Numbered from the stretch's first letter, positions 1-6,851 are shown. The stretch: 11,038 bases of DNA from Actinomycetota bacterium (GCA_018898235.1 JAHIJU010000320.1:1-11038); one strand, 5' to 3'. Notes: a model not told the origin generated them from the letters alone. Translations and numbers: made by a program.

Positions 1-1142
1 CGCCGACCGTCGCCTACGCGGTGACCTACCTGGGCGGGGTCCTGGGGATGCTCGCAGCGGTCGCGCTCGGGCTGAGGCACCGCCAGTCCGACACGGACAC
101 CCCGCCCGAGCTGGTCACGCGGACGGTGCGGGTGGAGATCACGACGGCTCCCGGCATCCGCGAGCTGGAGACCCGCTACGCGGGACGGATCCAGTTCACC
201 CGGGTGCGCCACGGTGAGCAGAACCCGATCGAGACCGCCGATGAGGAGGATGCGCTGCGCCGCGACGACCTCGTGACACTCGTCGGGCCCGCTGCCCAGG
301 TCGAGGCCGTCACCGCCGAGCTCGGCCACACCTCCTCGCACCGGCTGGATGCCGATCGGCACGACGTGGACATGCGTCGCATCACGGTGTCGGAGCCACG
401 GGTCGCCGGCCGCACGATCGGGGAGCTGCACCTGGCCTCGCGGTTCGGCGCAACGGTGTCGCGGGTGCGCCGGGGTGACGTGGACTCGGTCGCCAGCGAC
501 GACGTCCTGCTGCAGCTCGGCGACCGGTTGCGCGTCGTGGCCCCGAAGGCCCGGATGGGCGAGGTGACCCGGTACCTGGGCGACTCCTCACGCGGACTGT
601 CGGACATCACGCCGGTGCTGCTCGGCCTCGGCATGGTCGCCGGCATCCTGGTGGGCACGATCGCATTCCCGGTGCCTGGCCGGGTGTTCTCGATCGGGTC
701 GGCCGCCGGGACCCTGCTCATCGGCCTCGTGCTCGGTCGGCTCGGTCGGATCGGGCCGCTGGTGACCGCGATGCCCTATACGGCCGCCCAGACCCTGGGC
801 GACCTCGGCATCCTGCTGTTCCTGGCCCAGGCGGGCTCGCGCGCGGGTGCGATGGTGGGGATCGCCTTCGCCTCCGGTGCCTGGCTGCGGGTGCTCGTGC
901 TGGGGTTGGCGGTGACCGCGGTCTCGGCGGTGGGGCTCACGCTCGTGATGCGCCGGATCTTCGCGATCGGTTCGACCAAGCTCTCGGGCATCCTCGCCGG
1001 TGCCCAGACGCAGCCCGCGGTGCTCGCGTTCGCGAACGAGCGCACCTCCTACGACGCACGGGTCGCGCTGGGGTATGCGCTGGTCTACCCGGCGGCGATG
1101 GTCACGAAGATCCTGCTCGGGCAGGTGCTCGGCGGGTTGTGA
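1..1142 (+). CDS. Aspartate:alanine exchanger (AspT/YidE/YbjL)-family transporter, 5'-truncated
   Basis: This is a partial gene. The frame is open from base 3 and reads PTVAYA directly into the GTG at 21, so the true start lies upstream of the window and the GTG at 21 is internal. Counting from that GTG, two soluble regulatory RCK_C/TrkA-C-like domains occupy roughly residues 30-105 and 115-185; the second has the typical IGEL...RVRRGD...LQLGDRLRVVAP pattern. A hydrophobic half with about five to six membrane segments follows (residues 195-373), including GILAGAQTQPAVLAFA and GYALVYPAAMVTKILL, which resemble the conserved second-half signature of AspT-type antiporters. Members have two membrane halves flanking the paired RCK_C domains, so the first membrane half is missing here. 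The known AspT swaps aspartate for alanine across the cytoplasmic membrane, but the substrate cannot be told from sequence. The gene converges on the ybjN pair after a 52-base gap in which I see no convincing terminator. Confidence 0.85.
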   Translation, partial: PTVAYAVTYLGGVLGMLAAVALGLRHRQSDTDTPPELVTRTVRVEITTAPGIRELETRYAGRIQFTRVRHGEQNPIETADEEDALRRDDLVTLVGPAAQVEAVTAELGHTSSHRLDADRHDVDMRRITVSEPRVAGRTIGELHLASRFGATVSRVRRGDVDSVASDDVLLQLGDRLRVVAPKARMGEVTRYLGDSSRGLSDITPVLLGLGMVAGILVGTIAFPVPGRVFSIGSAAGTLLIGLVLGRLGRIGPLVTAMPYTAAQTLGDLGILLFLAQAGSRAGAMVGIAFASGAWLRVLVLGLAVTAVSAVGLTLVMRRIFAIGSTKLSGILAGAQTQPAVLAFANERTSYDARVALGYALVYPAAMVTKILLGQVLGGL

Positions 1143-1194
1143 CGCCGGCGCGTGGTGGACCCAGCGGCCGATGCACCGGGCGGGCGGTCGGGGC

Positions 1195-1710
1195 TCAGTT
1201 GTCCGGGATGTCCTGCGGCACCGGCCCGTCGCCCGGCAGCAGCCCCTCGAGCCCGGCGAACAGCTGGACCCCGGTACCCAGACCGCAGGCCAGGACCTGG
1301 TCGAGCTGGAGGTCGGTGACGCCCGGTTCGAAGTCGGCCGACACCTCGGAGTAGACGGCGAGCGTGCCGGCTTCCTCGCGCAGGTACGCCTTCGGCCAGA
1401 TCCGTTCCCGGTTCCAGTCGTTGAGGGCGAGGATGGCCGCCGCCCGCTGTTCGAGCGGCAGGCTCCGGGACCATCGGCCGCGCACCTGGATCACCTCGTT
1501 GTCGTCGCCGAGCAGCAGGAACCAGAACCGGTGCCCGTCCCAGGTGCCGGTGATGTCGCCGTCGTCGTCGAGCGAGTACTGGTAGCCGCGGGACTCGAGG
1601 AAGGCCGAGACGCGCTGTGAGGTCAACGGGCTCGGGACCTGGGTCCCCACGGTCTTGAGCGGCTTCGACAGCCCGCCGAGCACCCGCAGCAACCAGCCCG
1701 GGGCGGTCAC
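1195..1710 (-). CDS. YbjN domain-containing protein (paralog A, 171 aa)
   Basis: This small soluble protein has one YbjN domain (Pfam family 'bacterial sensory transduction regulator'). It carries QVRGRW at residues 75-80, WPKAY at 105-109 and GVTDLQL at 130-136. All three blocks recur in the other two YbjN proteins of this window, which is the main evidence that it is real. There is no signal peptide or membrane segment. The GTG start at 1710 was chosen because it overlaps the TGA of the upstream ybjN gene by four bases (GTGA), a translational-coupling junction, and because the open frame further upstream gives only Arg/Pro-rich shadow sequence. The pair therefore forms a two-gene minus-strand operon driven by the promoter at 2314-2319. 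The biochemical role of YbjN proteins is poorly defined. E. coli YbjN affects motility and stress traits, and a Deinococcus member is reported to have a type III secretion chaperone-like fold. A peptide-binding or chaperone-like role here is inference. Confidence 0.85.
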   Translation of the reverse strand: MTAPGWLLRVLGGLSKPLKTVGTQVPSPLTSQRVSAFLESRGYQYSLDDDGDITGTWDGHRFWFLLLGDDNEVIQVRGRWSRSLPLEQRAAAILALNDWNRERIWPKAYLREEAGTLAVYSEVSADFEPGVTDLQLDQVLACGLGTGVQLFAGLEGLLPGDGPVPQDIPDN

Positions 1711-2306
1711 GGTGCGGTCCCGGCCGGGTCGACGTACCGGTCGTCGAGGGCGTCGAAGAGCATCGTGGCCGTCGACAACCCGCAGAACAGGCTCTGGCTC
1801 AGCTGGTCGTCGGTGGCTCCGTGCTCGAAGTCGACCGCGACCTCGGTGACGACGTGCACACGACCGTTGTCCCGTACCCGCGCGTACGCCTTGGGCCAGA
1901 TCCGGTCGGCGTTCCAGTCGTTGCACAGGTCGAGCACCTCGCTGAGCCTCTCGATCGCGAGCTCGCGGTGCCACTGGCCACGCACCTGCAGGATCTCCTG
2001 CCGTTCGCCGAACAGGAAGAAGTAGAAGAGCCGGCCACGCCACAGCCCGCCCAGGTCCCCGTCGGAGTCGACGAAGTAGCTGAACTGGTTCTGGTCCAGC
2101 CAGGACGCGATCCGGCCGGGGGCGAGCGGGACCGGGAGCTCGCTGGCCGGTTCGGCGACGCCCAGCTCACGGGCCAGCAACGCCGTGACCTCGTCATGGG
2201 AGACGTCGGTGCCGTTCGACGTCGACTCCCGTCGCAACCAGCGCGCGGACCACCGGCCGGTCCGGCGCGCACGCCAGTGGTGGGCACGGTCGGCGAGCCA
2301 GGACAT
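1707..2306 (-). CDS. YbjN domain-containing protein (paralog B, 199 aa)
   Basis: This is the second YbjN-family protein and the first gene of the minus-strand pair. It has an Arg/Trp-rich N-terminus (residues 1-30, many R and W), then a YbjN domain with QVRGQW at 107-112, WPKAY at 137-141 and the GATDDQL block at 163-169. WNADRIWPKAY is very close to WNRERIWPKAY of paralog A, so the two probably arose by duplication. I chose the ATG at 2306 over the GTG at 2315: a TACCGT -10-like hexamer ends exactly seven bases before the ATG, and the GTG would lie inside that hexamer. GGAAG just before the ATG is too close (2 bases) to be a normal ribosome binding site, which fits a leaderless message. Its function is unknown beyond the family. 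The gene is divergent from the third ybjN gene at 2445, so the 138-base gap must hold both promoters. Confidence 0.86.
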   Translation of the reverse strand: MSWLADRAHHWRARRTGRWSARWLRRESTSNGTDVSHDEVTALLARELGVAEPASELPVPLAPGRIASWLDQNQFSYFVDSDGDLGGLWRGRLFYFFLFGERQEILQVRGQWHRELAIERLSEVLDLCNDWNADRIWPKAYARVRDNGRVHVVTEVAVDFEHGATDDQLSQSLFCGLSTATMLFDALDDRYVDPAGTAP

Positions 2307-2313
2307 GGCTTCC

Positions 2314-2319
2314 ACGGTA
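2314..2319 (-). promoter_or_regulatory. -10-like hexamer TACCGT for a leaderless ybjN B transcript
   Basis: On the minus strand TACCGT is followed by seven bases and then the ATG at 2306. It matches the actinobacterial TANNNT -10 consensus, and a start point about seven bases downstream would coincide with the A of the ATG. No TTGACA-like -35 is visible at 17-18 bases. The same hexamer and the same seven-base spacing occur before miaA, dapF (TACCCT) and the methyltransferase, which makes chance less likely. Confidence 0.6.
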
Positions 2320-2356
2320 CCCGGTGCGACCCACGTGACCGTGGCGCTCGGGTGCC

Positions 2357-2367
2357 ATGACCGTCAT
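2357..2367. promoter_or_regulatory. Short palindrome ATGAC-C-GTCAT between divergent ybjN genes
   Basis: This is a perfect inverted repeat with five-base arms and one central base, in the middle of the intergenic gap between paralog B (minus) and paralog C (plus). It could be an operator shared by the two divergent transcripts. The arms are short, so chance is possible. No regulator gene is visible nearby. Confidence 0.22.
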
Positions 2368-2406
2368 TCGGACGCCGTTCCGCCCCGTGGCCGGGGTGGC
2401 CTTCGA

Positions 2407-2412
2407 TAGCCT
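2407..2412 (+). promoter_or_regulatory. Candidate -10 (TAGCCT) for the ybjN C-Hsp90-TPR operon
   Basis: TAGCCT fits the loose TANNNT -10 pattern. It lies 32 bases before the ATG at 2445, leaving room for a short leader that carries the ribosome binding site AGGA at 2435-2438 (six bases before the ATG). No convincing -35 is seen. Unlike the leaderless genes in this window, this operon therefore appears to use a led, Shine-Dalgarno-dependent start. Confidence 0.35.
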
Positions 2413-2444
2413 GCCCGAGCCGACCTGCGAGCTGAGGAACACCG

Positions 2445-2999
2445 ATGGCCTTCTTCCCCAAGACCGTGACGACACCCTCCGGACCTGCCCCGTTGACCGC
2501 CCAACGGGTGGCGGCGGTGCTGGAGGCGCGCGAGTACACCGTGGGCTGGTCGCAGGACGGGACCCGCCTCGGCGGCTTCTGGGACGACCACCTCATGGAG
2601 TTCGCCTTCTACGGCGAGCAGGACGAGATCCTCCAGGTGCGGGCGCACTGGGGACGTCCGCTGGACCCCGCCGAGCGGTTGCGGGTGCTCGACCTGCTGA
2701 ACGAGCACGCGTCGGCGCGGTTGTGGCCCAAGGCGTACGTCGACGTCGAGGACGACGAGCTGGTCGTCTACGCCGAGCACGCGGTGGACTACGAGTCGGG
2801 CGTGACCGACGCGCAGCTCGACACCCACCTGGCGTGCGCGATCACGGCCTCCCTCGGTCTGTTCGAGCGGCTCGACGAGGCGTTCCCCGCAGCGGTCGCG
2901 GCGTGGCGGGAGCAGCAGGCGCTGGAGGACCACGACGGCCACGACCACGACGACGACCACGACGGCCACGACCACCACCGGCAGCCGACCGACCTGTGA
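2445..2999 (+). CDS. YbjN domain-containing protein with His/Asp-rich C-terminal tail (paralog C, 184 aa)
   Basis: This is the third YbjN-family protein and the first gene of the plus-strand operon. The ATG at 2445 is preceded by AGGA with six-base spacing. The YbjN domain (about residues 15-150) has QVRAHW at 64-69, WPKAY at 94-98 and GVTDAQL at 119-125. Residues 162-178 form a tail made almost only of Asp and His, with two Gly; the seven His are at 163, 166, 168, 172, 175, 177 and 178. The other two paralogs lack it. Such tails often bind divalent metals such as Ni, Zn or Co, which here is inference. The tail is coded by a near-perfect tandem duplication. The TGA overlaps the GTG of the Hsp90-like gene by four bases (GTGA), so the two are probably translationally coupled, suggesting a shared process. 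The molecular function is unknown. Confidence 0.86.
   Translation: MAFFPKTVTTPSGPAPLTAQRVAAVLEAREYTVGWSQDGTRLGGFWDDHLMEFAFYGEQDEILQVRAHWGRPLDPAERLRVLDLLNEHASARLWPKAYVDVEDDELVVYAEHAVDYESGVTDAQLDTHLACAITASLGLFERLDEAFPAAVAAWREQQALEDHDGHDHDDDHDGHDHHRQPTDL
2928..2978 (+). repeat. Tandem duplication coding the His/Asp tail of YbjN C
   Basis: Two nearly identical units lie head to tail: 2928-2954 (27 bases) and 2955-2978 (24 bases). Both start GACCACGACGGCCACGACCAC and encode DHDGHDH. They differ only in the last codons (GAC GAC against a single CAC). The tail thus appears to have grown by in-frame duplication of a seven-to-nine-residue unit. Confidence 0.75.
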
Positions 3000-4852
3000 G
3001 CGATCAGCTGCAGGCGTTCACGGTCGACCTGCGCGGGGTCGTCGACCTGTTCGCGCGTCACCTGTACTCCGGCCCGCGCGTCTACCTGCGCGAGCTCCTG
3101 CAGAACGCCGTCGACGCCATCACCGCACGCCGGCTCGTCGACCCGGGCTCACCCGACCAGGTGCGCCTGCAGCCGTTGCCCGAGGGCGGCCTGGAGATCA
3201 TCGACACCGGCATCGGCCTCACGCTGGACCAGGCACGCGATGTGCTGGCCACCATCGGCCGCAGCTCGAAGCGGGACCTCGAGCTGGGGCTGGGCAGGTC
3301 CGAGTTCCTCGGCCAGTTCGGCATCGGCCTGCTGTCGGCGTTCATGGTGGCCGACACGATCGAGCTCGTCTCCCGTTCGGCCGGTGAGCCGTCGGCCAGG
3401 GCGATCCGCTGGCGGGGGCACGACGACGGTCGCTACGAGCTCGCCGAGACCGAGGAGCCGGTGCCGATCGGCACGACGGTGCGGCTGCGCGCACGCCGGG
3501 ACGCCGAGCACTGGCTGGCACCGGCCACGGTGGTCGCCCTGGCCGAGGAGTTCGGCTCCCTGCTCCCGTACGACGTGGCGTGCCAGGTGCAGGCGGCGGG
3601 CCACGGCCAGCTGTGGCGGCGTGTCAGCCGGTCCGCGCTGCCCTGGGACGCACCGGCTCCTGGCGCCCTGGACGAGTACTGCCGGCGCACCCTCGGCTTC
3701 GAGCCGCTGGCTGCCATCGCGCTCTCGGTGCCACTGGCCGGGGTGAGCGGGGTCGCCTACGTGCTGCCGGCCGCGCCACCGCCGGGCCCGGGCACCCATC
3801 GCGTCTTCGTCAAGCGGATGCTGCTCGGCACCCGGGTGGACGGCGTGCTCCCGGAGTGGGCGTTCTTCGTGCGCTGCGTGATCGATGCGGACGGGCTGCG
3901 CCCGACGGCCTCGCGGGAGGCCCTCTACGACGACGACGTGCTGCTGGCGGTCCGCGACGCGCTCGCCGGTCAGGTGCGGGCGTGGGTGCTGAGCACGCTG
4001 GGTCGCGGCGGCCCGCTCGCCCGGCGGTTCCTCGAGGTGCACCACCTGGCGCTGCGGGCGCTCGCCCGGCAGGACGACGAGGTGCTCGACCTGGTGGTCG
4101 ATGTGCTGCCGTTCGAGACCACCGACGGTCTGCGCACCTTGGCGCAGGTGCACGACGAGCACCAGGTGCTGCTGCACACCTCGACGGTCGAGGAGTTCCG
4201 TCGGGTCGCGCCGGTCGCCCGTGCCCAGGGGCTGGCTGTCCTGAACGCGGGGTACGTGTACGACGAGGAGCTGCTCGCGCGGCTCGCGGCGCGGCGGCCG
4301 GGCTGGGTCGTGCGCCCGCTCGCGGCATCCGATGTCTCGGCCGTGCTGGACGACCTCGACCTCGACCTGGCGGTCCGGTTCGAACCGGTGCGGCTGGACG
4401 CGGCGAGGGTGCTGGCTGCGCAGGACTGCGGCGTCCTGCTCCGCACCTTCCAACCGCCGTCGCTGCCGGCGCTGCTGCTGAGCGACCGCGACGGCCGCCA
4501 CGAACGTGCACGCCGCACCCTCGAGGAGGCGGCTGACGACGTCTGGGGCCAGGCCCTGGCGGATGTCGCCACGCCCTCGGGACCGCCTCGTTCCCTCGTC
4601 CTGAACTGCTCGAACGAGGCAGTGCTCGCCCTGCTGGCCGCACCGCCCGGCCCGGTCCGGGCGGCCGGTCTGGAGGCCCTGTACACCTGTGCGGTGCTGC
4701 TCGCGGGGGAGTCGTTGCGCGCCGGCGAGTCGCAGCTGCTCACGGGCGCCCTGGCCCGCCTGCTGATCGCCGGGGCCGGGGCCGGGGCCGGGGCCGGGGC
4801 CGGGGCCGGGGCCGGGGCCGGGGCCGGGGCGGGGGGCGCGGGCGATGCGTGA
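2996..4852 (+). CDS. Hsp90-family (HtpG-like) ATPase with C-terminal Gly-Ala repeat tail
   Basis: This is a 618-residue GHKL-fold chaperone. The N-terminal ATPase domain shows ELLQNAVDA (residues 33-41; E33 and N37 fit the catalytic Glu and Mg-binding Asn), IIDTGIGLT (68-76; D70 fits the adenine-contacting Asp) and GQFGIGLLSAFMVAD (106-120, the lid/glycine motif). The middle domain has VFVKRML (270-276) and SREAL (306-310), whose Arg fits the catalytic arginine of Hsp90. A diverged dimerisation region follows to about 590. All ATPase residues I can check are kept, so it should be an active ATP-driven cytoplasmic chaperone. It is close in length to bacterial HtpG but much diverged, matching what actinobacterial annotations call 'HSP90 family protein' rather than classical htpG. 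GTG at 2996 was chosen for its GTGA overlap with the ybjN stop and because the conserved N-terminus begins there; the open frame upstream to 2357 is a shadow. Residues 592-618 are a Gly-Ala tail from a GGGGCC repeat. Confidence 0.9.
   Translation: MSDQLQAFTVDLRGVVDLFARHLYSGPRVYLRELLQNAVDAITARRLVDPGSPDQVRLQPLPEGGLEIIDTGIGLTLDQARDVLATIGRSSKRDLELGLGRSEFLGQFGIGLLSAFMVADTIELVSRSAGEPSARAIRWRGHDDGRYELAETEEPVPIGTTVRLRARRDAEHWLAPATVVALAEEFGSLLPYDVACQVQAAGHGQLWRRVSRSALPWDAPAPGALDEYCRRTLGFEPLAAIALSVPLAGVSGVAYVLPAAPPPGPGTHRVFVKRMLLGTRVDGVLPEWAFFVRCVIDADGLRPTASREALYDDDVLLAVRDALAGQVRAWVLSTLGRGGPLARRFLEVHHLALRALARQDDEVLDLVVDVLPFETTDGLRTLAQVHDEHQVLLHTSTVEEFRRVAPVARAQGLAVLNAGYVYDEELLARLAARRPGWVVRPLAASDVSAVLDDLDLDLAVRFEPVRLDAARVLAAQDCGVLLRTFQPPSLPALLLSDRDGRHERARRTLEEAADDVWGQALADVATPSGPPRSLVLNCSNEAVLALLAAPPGPVRAAGLEALYTCAVLLAGESLRAGESQLLTGALARLLIAGAGAGAGAGAGAGAGAGAGAGGAGDA
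4770..4830 (+). repeat. GGGGCC hexanucleotide tandem repeat, nine perfect units
   Basis: Nine uninterrupted GGGGCC units run from 4772 to 4825, flanked by partial units (CC before, GGGGC after) and then a G-rich stretch to 4843. In the Hsp90-like frame the array encodes alternating Gly and Ala. A six-base unit changes length by whole codon pairs, so slippage would alter the tail without breaking the frame. The G runs could form G-quadruplexes in the mRNA 15-75 bases before the TPR gene ATG. All six frames are open across the array, which explains the very long antisense open frames here. Confidence 0.95.
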
Positions 4853-6767
4853 CCGGGCCGGCGTCGACTCCGAGCTCATCGCGGTCCGGCGGCTGCCGTA
4901 CGGGCGGGCCCGCACGCTCACGGCTGAGCGCATCCTGGCCGAGGTCCAGGCGGACGGCCCCGCGGTGTGCGAGGCCTTCGCCGCGCTCGTGCTCCTGGAG
5001 TCGTACCACCACGCCGGTGAGCCGCTCAAGGCGCTGGTCCCGTTCACACAGGTGGTGCGACTGGCCGACGAGCACCCGGACCGCCTCGACGAGGGCGACT
5101 GGCAGATGCTGCTCTGGTCGTTCAAGTGGTTGCTGATCGACCTGGCGCAGACCCCGCAGGTGCCGGTCGCCCGCGTGGATGGCCTCATCGAGGACATGGC
5201 GCGCCGGTTCGCGGTGGCCGGCGCCGGGTCGGACGCGGTGGCGTTCGTCCGGTCCCGCTGGGCCGATGTGCGGGGCGCCGCCGATGCCGAGGAGATCTTC
5301 GACAGGTGGGTGGCGACACCGCGGGACGAGTACTCGCAGTGCGAGGTGTGCGACCCCGGTGACCGGGCGGCCCATCTCCTGGCGGTCGGCCGGGACCGCG
5401 ACGCCGTCCGCCTCATGGAGGGGGCCGTCGAGTCCGGCGCGACCTGCCTGAGCGAACCGGCGGACATGCTCTCCCGGCTCGCGCTCGCCTACCTCGACCT
5501 GGGCCGGGATGCCGAGGCGGTCACCGCGCACCGGCGCACGCTCGCCGCGCTCGACGGTGCCGCGGTCGATCTGGTCTCGGTGCGCGGTCGGGTGATCCAG
5601 TTCCTCGCGCGGGCCGGCGCCGTGCGGCCGGCTGTCCGGCGGATCGAGCAGGACCAGCGGCTGCTCGACGGCTCGGGGGTGACCGCGCTGGAGCGTCTGG
5701 GGCTGCTCGTCCAGGTCGGCAGCTCGGCGCGGGCGCTCGCAGCGCTGGCCCCGGGCACGGCGGTCCGTCTGACGGTCGTCGGGGCCGGCACCCTCGAGGA
5801 GCTTGCCGCCTGGTGCCGGGCGACGGCCGAACCGCTCGCGCGGGCCTTCGACGAGCGGCACGGCGCCGACGGCACGAGCCGATGGGTGGACCAGGCGTGG
5901 CGCCTGACGGTGCGTCCCCTCGACCTCTCGGTGCTGCCCGGCACCGCGGTCCCGGGCACGGCGGGGGGCACCGCCGAGCCGTCGCGCACCGGTGGGCCGT
6001 CGGCTCCCGAGGGTGGGGACGCAGTGCGCACGCCGGCCCCGGCGTCCGTCGAGGACGTCGGGTCGCTGCTCGCGCGCGCCGAGGCCGTCGCCACCGAGCG
6101 TCCCGCCCAGGCCGTCACGCTCTATGCGAGCGCCGCCGAGCAGCTCGTCGACCAGGGGCTGCTCGCGGATGCCGGGTTCGCGCTCGCCGAGGCGGCGCAC
6201 TGCGCGCAGGTGCTCGACGACGACGAGAGCGCGCACCGTACGTACCAGCGCGCGGTCGGGCTGCTGGAGGCCGGCGGCGTCCCGCCCGAGGTGCGTGGTG
6301 GCGTGCTGCGCGCGTGGGCGGCGACGGCGGCGGACATCGGCGGTGGGTCCGCCCTGCTGGACCGCCTGGCCGTGCTGCTCGTCGAGCTCGGCGAACCGGC
6401 GGTCGACGGATCGGCCGGTGCGCGACGGCGGGAGGCCGCCGACGTCCAGGACACCTGCGCGCGGTTGCTGGCCGCCGAGGGCCTGCCCGACCAGGCTGTC
6501 GACCGGGCGGTGGCGGCAGCCGACGAGTTCGACACGCTGGGTGCGGTCCAGGACGGCGCACACGCCTCGTGGCTGGCGGGGCGTCTGCTGCGTGACCTCG
6601 GCCGTACGCAGGAGGCGGTCGAGCGGTTGGAGCGCGCGACGGCGCAGTTCGCGGCGGTCGGTGCGGGGCGGGAGCGTGCCGCCGCGGTCGACGACCTGGT
6701 CGAGGTGCTGCGCGCGGCGGGCCGTTCCCTGGACGCGGAGCGGGCCGCGCGCAGTCTGCTCGGCTAG
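4845..6767 (+). CDS. Tetratricopeptide-repeat protein with CxxC motif (640 aa)
   Basis: This is a large Ala/Leu/Arg-rich, all-helical soluble protein. Helix pairs of TPR type are clear at about residues 205-235 (LSRLALAYLDLGRDAEAVTAHRR) and in the C-terminal part from about 405 to the end (for example LAGRLLRDLGRTQEAVERLERA). Residues 365-402 are a Gly/Pro/Thr/Ala-rich linker separating two helical halves. CEVC lies at 166-169 and another Cys at 201 (ATCLSEP). From memory, actinobacterial TPR proteins beside Hsp90-like genes carry a similar CxxC plus TC pair, so a zinc or structural site is possible but unproven. The ATG at 4845 overlaps the Hsp90-like stop by eight bases (ATGCGTGA), so translation is probably coupled; a normal ribosome binding site is not obvious, although the upstream region is G-rich. 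In eukaryotes TPR proteins are Hsp90 co-chaperones; a similar partnership here is inference. There is no enzymatic domain or membrane segment. Confidence 0.85.
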   Translation: MRDRAGVDSELIAVRRLPYGRARTLTAERILAEVQADGPAVCEAFAALVLLESYHHAGEPLKALVPFTQVVRLADEHPDRLDEGDWQMLLWSFKWLLIDLAQTPQVPVARVDGLIEDMARRFAVAGAGSDAVAFVRSRWADVRGAADAEEIFDRWVATPRDEYSQCEVCDPGDRAAHLLAVGRDRDAVRLMEGAVESGATCLSEPADMLSRLALAYLDLGRDAEAVTAHRRTLAALDGAAVDLVSVRGRVIQFLARAGAVRPAVRRIEQDQRLLDGSGVTALERLGLLVQVGSSARALAALAPGTAVRLTVVGAGTLEELAAWCRATAEPLARAFDERHGADGTSRWVDQAWRLTVRPLDLSVLPGTAVPGTAGGTAEPSRTGGPSAPEGGDAVRTPAPASVEDVGSLLARAEAVATERPAQAVTLYASAAEQLVDQGLLADAGFALAEAAHCAQVLDDDESAHRTYQRAVGLLEAGGVPPEVRGGVLRAWAATAADIGGGSALLDRLAVLLVELGEPAVDGSAGARRREAADVQDTCARLLAAEGLPDQAVDRAVAAADEFDTLGAVQDGAHASWLAGRLLRDLGRTQEAVERLERATAQFAAVGAGRERAAAVDDLVEVLRAAGRSLDAERAARSLLG

Positions 6768-6774
6768 GCGAGGT

Positions 6775-6797
6775 GCGCGCGGCCAGGGGCCGCTCGC
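6775..6797 (+). terminator. GC-rich hairpin after the TPR gene
   Basis: GCGGCC (6779-6784) and GGCCGC (6788-6793) pair around the three-base loop AGG. After one mismatch, GCG and CGC extend the stem to nine pairs. It begins eight bases after the TAG stop. There is no T tract, as is common for proposed terminators in high-GC actinobacteria. It may separate the chaperone operon from miaA. Confidence 0.5.
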
Positions 6798-6851
6798 CCG
6801 GCGCGACACCGGGGGAGGGGGCCGGACGGACGCCGCACCGCCCGGCGCCGG

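Noticed and set aside
1143..1194. Terminator between the transporter and ybjN A
   Set aside because: Only short, scattered complementary pieces are present; no stem convincing enough to annotate.
1711..2043. Upstream extension of the ybjN A frame to 2043
   Set aside because: It lies inside ybjN B in another frame and gives Arg/Pro-rich shadow sequence; the GTG at 1710 with its GTGA overlap is a better start.
2357..2995. Upstream extension of the Hsp90-like frame to 2357
   Set aside because: It overlaps the well-supported ybjN C gene in another frame, reads as Arg/Gly-rich shadow, and the conserved Hsp90 N-terminus begins right after the GTG at 2996.
4770..4830. Possible CRISPR or other spaced-repeat array
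   Set aside because: The units are contiguous hexanucleotides with no spacers; it is a simple tandem repeat inside a coding sequence.
3149..5467. Minus-strand open frame of 772 codons opposite the Hsp90-like gene
   Set aside because: It contains a Pro-Gly run from the repeat and Gln/Arg/His-rich shadow sequence; no family motif is visible, while the plus strand keeps all Hsp90 ATPase motifs.
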